Assembly: GCF_002776695.1 (NCBI RefSeq)
Contig: NZ_LFJC01000003.1
Span: 5,026,901 to 5,090,900 of the forward strand
From: Bradyrhizobium nitroreducens
GTDB lineage: Bacteria > Pseudomonadota > Alphaproteobacteria > Rhizobiales > Xanthobacteraceae
DNA: 64,000 nucleotides
Direction: 5' to 3'
In this document: piece after piece, positions 1-7,788 of the stretch
How the letters are laid out: every line of letters starts with the position of its first letter
Position numbering within the stretch: the first letter of the stretch is position 1
Translations under genes and position numbers: made by a program
The notes under the pieces: generated by a model
The model's database searches: none
Told to the model about the DNA's origin: nothing
Seen by the model: the letters and a program-made list of their open reading frames with translations, nothing else

Positions 1-19
1 TGCAAACGTCACCGCGGGC

Positions 20-163
20 GCCCCTTCTCCCCTTGTGGGAGAAGGTGGCGCGAAGCGCCGGATGAGGGGTTCTCTCCACTCGCAACACTGTTTGTGAGGA
101 TAGATACCCCTCACCCGGCTTCGCTTCGCGAAGCCACCCTCTCCCGCAAGGGGAGAGGGTGGA
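20..163. repeat. Intergenic palindromic repeat (CTCTCCC family, copy 1)
   Basis: The gap before the first gene is filled by an inverted-repeat element. The left arm holds CCCCTTCTCCCC-TTGT-GGGAGAAGG, a GGCGCGAAGCGCC hairpin and GGATGAGGGG. The right arm mirrors it with CCCCTCACCCGG, a GCTTCGCTTCGCGAAGC hairpin and CCCTCTCCC-GCAA-GGGGAGAGGG. Related copies lie at 7789-7946 and 20295-20453. It is non-coding; no promoter was recognised in it. Confidence 0.7.
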
Positions 164-202
164 CCGTCCCTGCGGCTAGAACAGAAAGAAGGGGCGAAGA
201 CT

Positions 203-967
203 ATGCCAAGGATTAATCGGGACGGCGTCAACATCCACTACGAGGTTCACGGCAACGGGCCGCCGCTGCTGCTCACACACGGCTATTCCTCGACGTCGGC
301 GATGTGGCATGGGCAGGTCGATGCGCTCTCGAAGGATCACACGCTGATCCTGTGGGACATGCGCGGCCATGGCCAGTCCGACTATCCAGATGACCCCAAA
401 GCCTATAGCGAAGCGCTCACGGTCGGCGACATCGCGGCGATCCTCGATGCGGTCGGCGCGAAGCGCGCCGTCATCGGCGGGCTGTCGCTCGGCGGTTACA
501 TGTCGCTCGCGTTCTACCGCGTCCATCCAGAGCGCGCCCGCGCGCTGCTGATCGTCGACACCGGCCCGGGCTTCAAGAAGGACGACGCGCGCGAGGCCTG
601 GAACGCGCGGGCGCTCGCCACCGCCGACAGGCTCGATCGCGAGGGCCTCGACGTGCTGAAATCGGCGACGCGCGAGCGCGCCACCGCCAGCCATCGCGAC
701 GCCAGGGGTCTGGCGCTGGCCGCACGCGGCATGCTGACCCAGCGCGACGCCCGCGTGATCGAGCTGCTCCCCGACATCAAGGTGCCCTCGCTGATCGTGG
801 TCGGCGCCGACGACACCCCGTTCCTCGCCGCGTCCGACTACATGGCGGCAAAAATCCCCGGCGCACAAAAGGTCGTGATCCCCGCCGCCGGTCACGCCGT
901 CAACATCGATCAGCCCCAGGCTTTTGTTGACGCCGTCGAGCCTTTCCTGAAGAACTTGCCGGCGTAG
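203..967 (+). CDS. Alpha/beta-fold hydrolase
   Basis: A 254-residue protein of the usual length for a single-domain alpha/beta hydrolase. The oxyanion region LLLTHGYSST lies near residue 25 and the nucleophile elbow GLSLGG near residue 95, so Ser is the expected nucleophile. An acidic residue in VGADDTPF (near 205) and the His of AAGHAVNIDQP (near 230) complete a triad. The layout resembles the 3-oxoadipate enol-lactonase/esterase group, but the substrate cannot be read from sequence. It has no signal peptide, so it is cytoplasmic. A short exported protein follows 25 bp downstream and may be co-transcribed. Confidence 0.85.
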   Translation: MPRINRDGVNIHYEVHGNGPPLLLTHGYSSTSAMWHGQVDALSKDHTLILWDMRGHGQSDYPDDPKAYSEALTVGDIAAILDAVGAKRAVIGGLSLGGYMSLAFYRVHPERARALLIVDTGPGFKKDDAREAWNARALATADRLDREGLDVLKSATRERATASHRDARGLALAARGMLTQRDARVIELLPDIKVPSLIVVGADDTPFLAASDYMAAKIPGAQKVVIPAAGHAVNIDQPQAFVDAVEPFLKNLPA

Positions 968-992
968 GACGGGCAATCAGGGACGCAGGACC

Positions 993-1334
993 ATGATGCG
1001 AGCGATATTTGCGATGGGCGCAATGGCCTCGCTGCTGTCATCGGCGGCACAGGCCGAACCGTTCGGCGCGGTGCCGCCGCGCCAGCCTTTCGTCGCGACC
1101 CTGTCGAACAACATACCGCTCGCCTTCGGCATGGATGCCGACCAGACCGCCCGCGCCCTGCGGCAACCGCTGCAATATGTGCGGGGCCGCCCCGGCAACG
1201 AGATCTACCTCGCGCTGCGCAACATCGGCGGCAGCGGACTGATCCCCACCCGCCACCGCCTGTTCCTGCAATTCCGTCATGGGCGGCTGGCGGGATGGAA
1301 GGAGGATTACGGCGAGAACTGGATGTGGGAGTGA
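993..1334 (+). CDS. Small exported protein of unknown function
   Basis: A 113-residue protein that I do not recognise. It begins with a clear signal peptide: a short basic start, a hydrophobic run around MGAMASLLSS, and a likely signal peptidase I site at AQA-EP near residue 22. The mature part of about 90 residues has no Cys, is rich in Arg, and ends with WKEDYGENWMWE. A periplasmic location is inferred. An AGGA sequence lies just upstream of the ATG. It follows the hydrolase on the same strand and precedes a repeat at 1341-1456. Confidence 0.6.
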   Translation: MMRAIFAMGAMASLLSSAAQAEPFGAVPPRQPFVATLSNNIPLAFGMDADQTARALRQPLQYVRGRPGNEIYLALRNIGGSGLIPTRHRLFLQFRHGRLAGWKEDYGENWMWE

Positions 1335-1340
1335 AATCTA

Positions 1341-1456
1341 TCTCCTCATGGTGAGGAGGCGCGAAGCGCCGTCTCGAACCATGCAGGCCCCGCTGCCACG
1401 TCACGGGCCTTTCATCCTTCGAGACGCGCGCGAGGAGCGCGCTCCTCAGGATGAGG
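1341..1456. repeat. Intergenic inverted repeat (CTCATGGTGAGG type)
   Basis: The element starts TCTCCTCATGGTGAGGAGGC followed by a GCGCGAAGCGC hairpin and CGTCTCGAACCATG. It ends with ATCCTTCGAGACGCGCG and CTCCTCAGGATGAGG, so the outer parts are imperfect inverted copies. It fills the gap between the small exported protein and the dienelactone hydrolase gene. No second copy was noticed in this window. Confidence 0.55.
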
Positions 1457-1497
1457 GGAGACACTGAGTTCCGTACCAACCAAGAAGGACAACCCGC

Positions 1498-2172
1498 GTG
1501 GGACAAGACATCAAACTGACGGCGTCCGACAATTTCCAGCTTGGCGCCTATCGCGCCGATCCCTCAGGAACGCCGAAGGGCGCGGTGGTGGTGATCCAGG
1601 AGATCTTTGGCGTCAATCACCACATCCGTTCGGTCTGCGACCGCCTCGCCGGGGAAGGCTACGTCGCGATCGCGCCGTCGATCTTCGACCGCACCGCGCC
1701 GAACTTCCAGTCCGGCTATACGCCCGACGAGATCGCCGAGGCGCGCAAGTTCGTCGCCAACCCCGATTGGGCCGCGATGCTGCGCGACGCCCAGGCCGCG
1801 ATCGACGCCGTGAAGAGCGTAGGCCCGGTCGGCATCATCGGCTTTTGCTTGGGGGGCAGCATCGCCTTCGTCGCGGCGACGCGATTGACCGGCCTGAAGG
1901 CCGCGATCGGCTATTACGGCGGCGCGGTCGTGCGCTTTGCCGACGAGACGCCGAAGGTGCCGACGCAATTGCATTTCGGCGAGAAGGATGCGGGCATTCC
2001 CCTGACCGACGTCGAGACCATCAAGTCGAAGCGGCCGGATGTCGCCGTCTTCGTCTATCCCGGCGCCCAGCACGGCTTCCATTGCGACGAGCGCGCCAGC
2101 TACGACAAGACCAGCGCCGACATCGCCTGGCCGCGCAGCATGGAATTTTTCGCGAAGCATTTGACGAAGTAG
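1498..2172 (+). CDS. Dienelactone hydrolase family protein
   Basis: A 224-residue protein with the dienelactone hydrolase fold and length. The nucleophile motif is GFCLGG near residue 117, so the nucleophile is Cys as in carboxymethylenebutenolidase rather than Ser. The acid is in FGEKDAGIP near 162 and the His in GAQHGFHC near 193. The QEIFGVNHHIR motif near residue 35 is typical of the family. The start is a GTG with an AAGGA sequence upstream. Members hydrolyse dienelactone in catechol degradation, but no other aromatic-degradation gene is adjacent, so the real substrate is open. Confidence 0.88.
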   Translation: MGQDIKLTASDNFQLGAYRADPSGTPKGAVVVIQEIFGVNHHIRSVCDRLAGEGYVAIAPSIFDRTAPNFQSGYTPDEIAEARKFVANPDWAAMLRDAQAAIDAVKSVGPVGIIGFCLGGSIAFVAATRLTGLKAAIGYYGGAVVRFADETPKVPTQLHFGEKDAGIPLTDVETIKSKRPDVAVFVYPGAQHGFHCDERASYDKTSADIAWPRSMEFFAKHLTK

Positions 2173-2189
2173 CGCGCAGTTCTTTCCTC

Positions 2190-2298
2190 CGTCATTCCGG
2201 GATGCGCCGCGCAGCGGTGCAGGCCCGGAATCCATCGGGCCGCAGAATTTGTGGTGCGATGGATTCCGGGCTCGCGCTACGCGCGCCCCGGAATGACG
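2190..2298. repeat. Paired palindrome element (CGTCAT...ATGACG), TCCGGG variant
   Basis: The element opens with CGTCATTCCGGGATGCGCC and closes with GCGCCCCGGAATGACG, so its ends are inverted copies. Each arm folds as a hairpin (CCGG...CCGGAATCCATCG and CGATGGATTCCGG...CCGG). The short core contains GCCGCAGAATT. Its ends match the elements at 9302-9669, 37816-37901, 39649-39736 and 45023-45104. It occupies the convergent gap between the dienelactone hydrolase and the polysaccharide export gene. Confidence 0.7.
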
Positions 2299-2319
2299 AG
2301 AGGAGGGTCGGGCTGAAGC

Positions 2320-3069
2320 CTAGAACCAGCGCTCGCCGACGAACACGGTGTCGCCGGGGTTCAAGGGGGTGCCGAGCGGCACCACGGCGCGCATGGAGCC
2401 GCCGTTCTCGGTGTGCGTGACGGTGACGACGTCGCGCTTGGCGCGGGGCGAGAAGCCGCCGGCGATCGCGACCGCGCTTTCGACCGTCATGTTCGGCACG
2501 TAGGGATATTGGCCGGGCGCGGTGACTTCGCCGAGAATGAAGAACGGGCGGTAGGACTCGATCTCCACGGCGACCGAGGGCTCGCGGATGTAGCCGTTGC
2601 GCAGGCGCGCGGCGATCTCGCCGGCCAGGCCCGCCGTGGTGCGGCCACGCGCCGGCACCGCGCCGATCAGCGGCATGGTGATGGAGCCGCCGGCATCGAT
2701 GGCGTAGCTGTTGGTGAGACCCTCCTGGCCGTAGACCACGACGCGCAGCTTGTCGCCGGCATCGAGATGGTAGGAGGCGTCGTAACGCACCGGCGCCGCC
2801 ATCGGCGCGGCGTAGCCGACCGGCATGGGTGCGGGCGAAGCGGCAAAGGAATTGCTGAGCGCCGCGATGGCGCCGCCGCCGTTGTTGGCAACGACGACCG
2901 GCTGCGGAGCGCCGTAGGGCTGGCCATAGGCCATGGAGTCGAGATCGGCGCGGGGCTGCATCACCGCGACGGGGCCAGCGGTCTGCATGCAGCCGCCAAG
3001 GGTCAGCGCGGCGGACGCTGCCAAGGCCACTGCCGAGATCGACGATCGAAACGCGCGTGCAACTGGCAC
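2320..3069 (-). CDS. Polysaccharide biosynthesis/export lipoprotein (Wza/ExoF-like)
   Basis: I place the start at a GTG (3069) preceded by GAGGGATAGG. It gives a compact lipoprotein signal with a lipobox LTLGGC, so Cys would be lipidated after cleavage and the protein anchored in a membrane. An upstream ATG at 3156 would add 29 residues that do not look like a signal. After a low-complexity linker rich in Ala, Pro and Val comes the export domain, starting YHLDAGDKLRVVVYGQEGLTN. SLBB-like segments follow (GEVTAPGQYPYVPNMTVESA and the C-terminal PLNPGDTVFVGERWF). Proteins of this family form the outer-membrane channel for exopolysaccharide or capsule. No partner export genes lie nearby, so it is an orphan copy. 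Confidence 0.85.
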   Translation of the reverse strand: MPVARAFRSSISAVALAASAALTLGGCMQTAGPVAVMQPRADLDSMAYGQPYGAPQPVVVANNGGGAIAALSNSFAASPAPMPVGYAAPMAAPVRYDASYHLDAGDKLRVVVYGQEGLTNSYAIDAGGSITMPLIGAVPARGRTTAGLAGEIAARLRNGYIREPSVAVEIESYRPFFILGEVTAPGQYPYVPNMTVESAVAIAGGFSPRAKRDVVTVTHTENGGSMRAVVPLGTPLNPGDTVFVGERWF

Positions 3070-3154
3070 CGGACCTATCCCTCGAAACGAGATGGCTCCA
3101 GTGATGCACCACTTATGGTTAATAAAGCGTTGAGCGGACACCGGTGACGGTAGC

Positions 3155-3315
3155 ACCCTCCCCTGGAGGGGGAGGGTCGATCGCGCGTAGCGCGAGCGGG
3201 GTGGGGTGACAGTCTCGCGGCAACGAACAGTGCCCGAGTGGAGAGATCACCCCACCCCGTCACGCAATCTCGCTTCGCTCGAACGCGTGCCGACCCTCCC
3301 CCTCCAGGGGAGGGT
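3155..3315. repeat. 161-bp long inverted repeat element, copy 1 (centre inverted)
   Basis: The terminal arms are inverted copies beginning ACCCTCCCCTGGAGGGGG and ending CCCCCTCCAGGGGAGGGT. Inside are GGGGTGGGGTGA and TCACCCCACCCC around a centre of about 45 bp containing CAACGAACAGTGC. Copies of exactly the same length sit at 25716-25876 and 44139-44299. In this copy the 18-nt arm segment is on the left and the 32-nt segment on the right, opposite to the other two, while the centre reads in the same direction. Confidence 0.85.
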
Positions 3316-3347
3316 AAGAAACACGCGCGGCGCGATAAGTTTGCGAC

Positions 3348-4004
3348 TTACGCGCTCACACCGACGCCGATCGGGCAGGACACGCCGGTGCCGCCGAGCC
3401 CGCAATAGCCGGCGGGGTTCTTCGCCAGATATTGCTGATGATAGTCCTCGGCGAAATAGAATTCGCCTGCCGGCGCGATCTCGGTGGTGATGGCACCGAG
3501 GCCCCTGGCTGCGAGCGCCTTCTGATAGAGCGCTTTCGACTCGTCGGCCGCTTTCCTCTGCGCATCGGAAGTGGTGTAGATCGCGCTGCGGTACTGCGTG
3601 CCGACATCGTTGCCCTGACGCATGCCCTGCGTCGGGTTGTGGCTCTCCCAGAACGTCTTCAACAGCGTCGCGTAAGAGATCTTGCCCGGATCGAACACGA
3701 CCAGCACCACTTCGGTGTGGCCGGTGCGGCCCGAGCACGTCTCTTCATACGTCGGGTTCGGCGTGTGACCGCCGGCATAGCCGACAGCGGTGGTGTAAAT
3801 GCCATCGCCGAGCTGCCAGAATTTGCGCTCGGCGCCCCAGAAGCAGCCGAGCCCGAACACGGCCTCTTCGAGGCCGGCGGGATAAGGCGGCTTGAGCTTG
3901 CTGCCGTTGACGAAATGGGTGGTGGCGGTCGGAATGGCTTGTGCGCGGCCGGGCAGCGCTTCAGCTGCGCTCGGCAATGCGGTGGTCTTGCGCATGAACA
4001 GCAT
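3348..4004 (-). CDS. msrA: Peptide methionine-(S)-S-oxide reductase MsrA
   Basis: A 218-residue protein with the MsrA signature FGLGCFWGAERKFW near residue 50. The Cys of GCFWG is the catalytic residue that reduces methionine-S-sulfoxide in proteins. Recycling Cys residues are expected near the C terminus and are present in NPAGYCGLGGTGVSCP. The motifs VGYAGG and FDPGKISYATLL are also typical. There is no clear signal peptide, so it is probably a cytoplasmic repair enzyme. The ATG has GGAG seven bases upstream. It is a single gene, next to a 161-bp repeat. Confidence 0.95.
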   Translation of the reverse strand: MLFMRKTTALPSAAEALPGRAQAIPTATTHFVNGSKLKPPYPAGLEEAVFGLGCFWGAERKFWQLGDGIYTTAVGYAGGHTPNPTYEETCSGRTGHTEVVLVVFDPGKISYATLLKTFWESHNPTQGMRQGNDVGTQYRSAIYTTSDAQRKAADESKALYQKALAARGLGAITTEIAPAGEFYFAEDYHQQYLAKNPAGYCGLGGTGVSCPIGVGVSA

Positions 4005-4128
4005 GATGGGTCTCCGAAACGAGCTGTCCGTCGCGCGAGCCAGATGCTCGGGCGCCGTGCTCGCGATGAGGTGGGAATATAGGTGTTTACGCGGGCGGGA
4101 GCAGCGTTGTTACGTCGCGCCTTGCAGC

Positions 4129-4190
4129 GCTCAATCCCGGCGGGAATTGAAAGCTCAATCCCGGCGGGAATTGGAAGGTCAATCCCGGGA
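4129..4190. repeat. 24-bp tandem repeat, about 2.6 copies
   Basis: Units start at 4129, 4153 and 4177 and share TCAATCCCGGCGGGAATTG. The third is partial (TCAATCCCGGGA). The third unit contains the stop codon of the minus-strand gene ending at 4179, so the last four or five codons of that gene are made of repeat sequence. The first two units lie in its 3' flank. Confidence 0.8.
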
Positions 4191-4496
4191 ATAGCCGATC
4201 AGCGGTTTCCGCGGGCGGAACAGGAGCATCAGCACGATGCCGAGAATGCCGAGGACGGCAAAGACCGGCTGATCCAGCAACAGGCGGATCACCGAGGTCC
4301 AGAGCCAGGGCGCCTTGGCCTCGACCCAGGTGCGGAAGGCGGACTGGCTGGCCTGATTGACGTCGTTCCAGAACTGGCCGAACCGGGTGAACCGCAGGGT
4401 CTGGTCGGCCACCCAGCGGGCGCCGTCATAGACCATGAAGATGAACCCGCCGGCGAGCAGCAACAGCCCAATCAGTCGGAAAAAGCCGCGGATCAT
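4179..4496 (-). CDS. Small inner-membrane protein of unknown function
   Basis: A 105-residue protein with two predicted membrane helices, one at residues 5-24 (FFRLIGLLLLAGGFIFMVYD) and one at about 77-95 (PVFAVLGILGIVLMLLF). They flank a soluble loop rich in Trp and Arg. The C terminus RPRKPLIGYSRD is basic and probably cytoplasmic. AAGGTGAGG precedes the ATG. I do not recognise the family. It is transcribed divergently from rpsT. Its 3' end runs into a 24-bp tandem repeat, so its last residues may vary between strains. Confidence 0.7.
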   Translation of the reverse strand: MIRGFFRLIGLLLLAGGFIFMVYDGARWVADQTLRFTRFGQFWNDVNQASQSAFRTWVEAKAPWLWTSVIRLLLDQPVFAVLGILGIVLMLLFRPRKPLIGYSRD

Positions 4497-4641
4497 GCCT
4501 CACCTTATATGGTCGTCCGATCGGAGGACCTAGACAAAACGCCGCCAGCCAATAGCCGGGCGACGGCAGAAATTCAACCTCTTCAGGGCGTTACGGTGCC
4601 CCCTGGAGCGCCCCGGGCCCGCTTTTCCAGCCCGGAAAGCG

Positions 4642-4670
4642 TTGACGGTGCCCAAGACCCTCTCTATAAG
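4642..4670 (+). promoter_or_regulatory. Sigma-70-type promoter of rpsT
   Basis: TTGACG at 4642-4647 and TATAAG at 4665-4670 are separated by 17 bp, close to the housekeeping consensus. Transcription would begin near 4677, leaving a leader of about 180 nt before the rpsT ATG. That leader contains two short hairpins, GGCGGC...GCCGCC and AGGCTT...AAGCCT. The rest of the 4497-4858 gap shows nothing else recognisable. Confidence 0.7.
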
Positions 4671-4858
4671 GGCGCCAACTGGCGGCGGGCGCAATCCTGC
4701 CGCCGCTGTTCTTTGAGCAGTTGCAGGCTTTTTGAAGCCTCATGTTCCGGGGACGGCCAGCAACCGAACACCCTAAATCCGAGCGTCGATTCCGCGGTCA
4801 AGCAAGCCGGCGCTACCCGACCAAGACGCGACCGGACCCCGCAAAGGACATTGAGACC

Positions 4859-5125
4859 ATGGCCAATACCACTTCCGCCAAGAAAGCGACGCGCAAGATC
4901 GCCCGCCGCACCGCCGTCAACAAGTCGCGCCGCACCCAGATGCGTGGCGCCGTGCGCACCGTCGAGGAAGCCATCGCGACCGGCGATCGCGCCGCTGCCG
5001 TGAAGGCGCTGGCGAATGCCGAGCCCGCCTTGATGCGTGCCGCGCAGCGCAACATCATTCACAAGAACAACGCCAGCCGCAAAGTCTCGCGTCTCACCGC
5101 GCAGATCGCCAAGCTCGCCAAGTAA
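4859..5125 (+). CDS. rpsT: 30S ribosomal protein S20
   Basis: An 88-residue basic protein starting MANTTSAKKATRKIARR, the typical S20 start. It continues with helical segments rich in Ala, Lys and Arg and ends RLTAQIAKLAK. The length matches the family (about 87-88). The ATG at 4859 is preceded by AAAGGA. An in-frame ATG at 4742 exists, but its extension is not S20-like and lies in the leader. S20 binds 16S rRNA early in 30S assembly. The gene is monocistronic, with a strong promoter at 4642-4670 and a terminator at 5188-5213. In E. coli S20 regulates its own translation; the long leader would permit this but does not show it. Confidence 0.97.
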   Translation: MANTTSAKKATRKIARRTAVNKSRRTQMRGAVRTVEEAIATGDRAAAVKALANAEPALMRAAQRNIIHKNNASRKVSRLTAQIAKLAK

Positions 5126-5187
5126 CTGGCTCGAGCAACCGCGGACCAATCGGTCGGCTGATCGATCGAACATCACACGCGTCAAAC

Positions 5188-5213
5188 AGCCCGGCATCGC
5201 GCCGGGCTTTTTT
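5188..5213 (+). terminator. Intrinsic terminator of rpsT
   Basis: An 8-bp perfect stem AGCCCGGC / GCCGGGCT with loop ATCGC is followed by six T residues (5208-5213). It is 60 bp after the rpsT stop codon. Confidence 0.9.
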
Positions 5214-6368
5214 GTTGCCGTCATATTCACGCAAGCGGTCACGTCGCGATCAATCTTCGATTGGAAGGTTCGCACCGCCTGCGCTATTCTTCGTTCCGTA
5301 GTTCTACCTGCCGATGCCGTGCAACAGCGGAAACTTTCTGCGTTGCGAAAACCCTTGTGCTGCGGGCGTAAGTTGAATTCGCGCGCGCGAGAGTTCTGCA
5401 CACCGTAGATTCACCGGAACGCATCTCGCGGTGGAGTTACCCTGTGAAACGAGACTCAAAAAACGATGTCTCGCTAATCACTTATCGACATAGCGACCGC
5501 AAGCATTTGGAAAAATCGCCCCACGCGTCGAACGCGTGACAAATTTGTAAAAAAAATTGGCGGCGGCGGAGAATTGTCACATGAGGCGCGGCATTTTCGA
5601 TTCTGTGCACGAATCCAAAAACTTGCTCCAAAGCCTGTGCACAAGTCGCGCGCGGCATTAACCGAGGTCAAGTTTTTTTGGTGGCTCAAGTGTGAATCAA
5701 TTCGTTGCGAGTCTTTCCGCTTAGTGTATTCCTTAAGTCGTCAGCGGCGCCCACGATCTTCAGACCAGCGCGGTTTAGGAAACGGGGCGAGCGTGCAAAT
5801 CGGCGGCGGTGTGCACGTAGGCGACGCTTCAAAAAGCGATGTCGGATCCAAAACCCATAGCAGCATGGGAATGGTAGTTCTTTGTCTGAATGTCTCCAAG
5901 CGGGATCTTCCCGCCTCGCGCCTGGCGCGCATGAGAGACATCGCAAAGCTACCCCGGCACGCAAGGCGGCGAAGCCGAGCGGACGACTAGTACAGACGGG
6001 CAGGACATCTGCGACTGAAGCGTTTCAGGGGCGGTTGTCTTTCACACGCAGGACCTTGCCGTGAGCGATCACGGCGGGACGGGGAGGTATCATGTCCTAC
6101 GGATTCAACGCGGTATTGACACAAGTTCCATCGTTCAACGATGCCGTCTCCGATCCGTCCTGCGTTCAGCCTCCGACGTGTGACGGCGCGTCGAGTACGC
6201 GCTGACCTCGCGAACTCTCCATCTTCGACATCGCTGATCTGACCGCGGCGTATCCGCCGAGCGGCCGAGCCATGTCTGATGCTGGACTCGCTTGAGGTCG
6301 CGCCATGGCAGGTGACTCTGCATGGCGCTCACCACGCAACCTTATCTCTCAAGAAAAGTTTTCTGACG
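5214..6368. other. Long gene-free region between rpsT and dnaA
   Basis: About 1.15 kb without a convincing gene; short open frames on both strands show no family features. The part from about 5400 to 5720 is richer in A and T than its surroundings. It holds six GANTC sites (5408, 5453, 5599, 5611, 5694, 5709), the perfect inverted repeat CACGCGT-CGA-ACGCGTG at 5522-5538 next to an A-run, and two near matches to a DnaA box (TTATCGACA at 5482, TGTGCACAA at 5636). TTGACA at 6116 could be a -35 element, but the -10 region 17 bp on (CGATGC) is poor. It probably contains the dnaA promoter and leader; an origin is possible but not shown. Confidence 0.6.
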
Positions 6369-7778
6369 ATGACAATGGAACAGGATCGCTGGTCACGCGT
6401 GAAGGGTCGGCTGCGCTCGAGCGTCGGCGAAGACGTTTATACCAGCTGGTTTGCCCGCATGGATCTGGAAGGCGTGCAGGACGAGAGCGTGCGGCTCTCG
6501 GTGCCCACGCGCTTTCTGAAGAGCTGGATTCAGGCTCATTATGCCGAGCGCGTGCTGTCGTGCTGGCAGGCCGAGATGCCGGAAGTGCATCGTATCGACC
6601 TCACCGTTCGCTCCGCGGTGCGCCCGGTGGTGCAGCCGAAGGAAGCCCCCGCGCCGGTCGAGACGCGCCGCACGCCTGCGCCCGAGCTGCGCTCGACCGC
6701 GACCGCGCCGGTCTCGGCCAATCATGACGCGCTCGGCGGCTCGCCGCTCGATCCGCGCCTGACCTTCGCGAGCTTCGTCGTCGGCCGCTCCAACACGCTG
6801 GCCCATGCGGCTGCGCGCCAGGTCGCGGAAGGTCGCCGCGGCGACCCCGTGATGTTCAACCCGCTCTACATCCATGCCGGCGTCGGCCTCGGCAAGACTC
6901 ACCTGCTCCAGGCCGTGACCTGGGCCGGCAATTCCGGCAACGAGCGCAAAGTGCTGTATCTCACGGCAGAAAAATTCATGTACGGCTTCGTCGCCGCGCT
7001 GAAGACGCAGACGGCGCTGGCCTTCAAGGAAGCACTGCGCGGCATCGACGTGCTGGTCATCGACGATCTCCAGTTCCTGCAGGGCAAGTCGACCCAGGCC
7101 GAGTTCTGTCATACGCTGAACGCGCTGATCGACGCCGGCCGCCAGGTCGTGATCGCGGCCGACCGTCCGCCGTCGGATCTCGAAAGCCTCGACGACCGCG
7201 TCCGCTCGCGTCTTGCCGGCGGTCTCGTGGTCGAGATGGGCTCGCTTGGGGAAGAGCTGCGCCACGGCATTCTCAAGTCGCGCGTCGCGGCCGCCCGCGC
7301 CCATCATGCGACCTTCGAGGTGCCCGAGGAGGTACTGACCTATCTGGCCCGCGCCATCACGCATAATGGCAGGGATCTCGAAGGCGCGATCAACCGGCTC
7401 CTGGCGCACTCCAAGCTCAACAATCGTCCTGTTACGCTGGAGATGGCCGAGCACGAGGTGCGCGACCTGATCCGGCCGCAGGAGCCGAAGCGGATCAAGA
7501 TCGAGGACATCCAGCGCGTGGTGGCGCGGCAGTACAACGTCAGCCGCTCCGACCTGCTGTCGTCGCGCCGCACCGCCAATGTGGTGCGCCCGCGCCAGGT
7601 GGCGATGTATCTCGCCAAGACGCTGACCCTGCGCTCGCTGCCCGAGATCGGCCGCCGCTTCGGCGGACGCGACCACACCACGGTGCTCCACGCCGTGCGC
7701 AAGATCGAGGCCCTGGTCTCCAAGGACACCGCCTTGTCGGAGGAAGTGGAGTCGCTGAAGCGCCAGCTTCAGGAATAA
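6369..7778 (+). CDS. dnaA: Chromosomal replication initiator protein DnaA
   Basis: DnaA of about 469 residues. Domain I is at the N terminus (WSRVKGRLRSSVGEDVYTSWF). A variable Pro/Ala linker follows. The AAA+ domain has Walker A GVGLGKTHLL and Walker B VLVIDDLQFL. Domain IV has the DNA-binding signature GGRDHTTVLHAVRKIE near the C terminus. DnaA binds DnaA boxes and melts the origin with ATP. I chose the ATG at 6369 (a second is at 6375) because the domain I sequence starts right after it. An in-frame ATG at 6279 would add 30 residues without domain features. dnaN follows after a gap of 390 bp filled largely by a repeat. Confidence 0.97.
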   Translation: MTMEQDRWSRVKGRLRSSVGEDVYTSWFARMDLEGVQDESVRLSVPTRFLKSWIQAHYAERVLSCWQAEMPEVHRIDLTVRSAVRPVVQPKEAPAPVETRRTPAPELRSTATAPVSANHDALGGSPLDPRLTFASFVVGRSNTLAHAAARQVAEGRRGDPVMFNPLYIHAGVGLGKTHLLQAVTWAGNSGNERKVLYLTAEKFMYGFVAALKTQTALAFKEALRGIDVLVIDDLQFLQGKSTQAEFCHTLNALIDAGRQVVIAADRPPSDLESLDDRVRSRLAGGLVVEMGSLGEELRHGILKSRVAAARAHHATFEVPEEVLTYLARAITHNGRDLEGAINRLLAHSKLNNRPVTLEMAEHEVRDLIRPQEPKRIKIEDIQRVVARQYNVSRSDLLSSRRTANVVRPRQVAMYLAKTLTLRSLPEIGRRFGGRDHTTVLHAVRKIEALVSKDTALSEEVESLKRQLQE

Positions 7779-7788
7779 ACGCCTATTT

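Noticed and set aside
4129..4190. Possible CRISPR array at the 24-bp tandem repeat
   Set aside because: The units are contiguous with only two or three base changes and no spacers, and no cas gene is present.
5658..5736. CtrA binding sites (TTAA-N7-TTAA) in the rpsT-dnaA gap
   Set aside because: TTAA occurs at 5658 and 5732, but no pair has the 7-bp spacing.
5574..5990. An open frame of 138 codons in the rpsT-dnaA gap
   Set aside because: The predicted product has no recognisable domain, an irregular composition and no ribosome-binding site, and it overlaps frames on the other strand.
6116..6144. A dnaA promoter at TTGACA (6116)
   Set aside because: The -35 element is good, but the sequence 17 bp on (CGATGC) is a poor -10, so it was not listed as a separate promoter.
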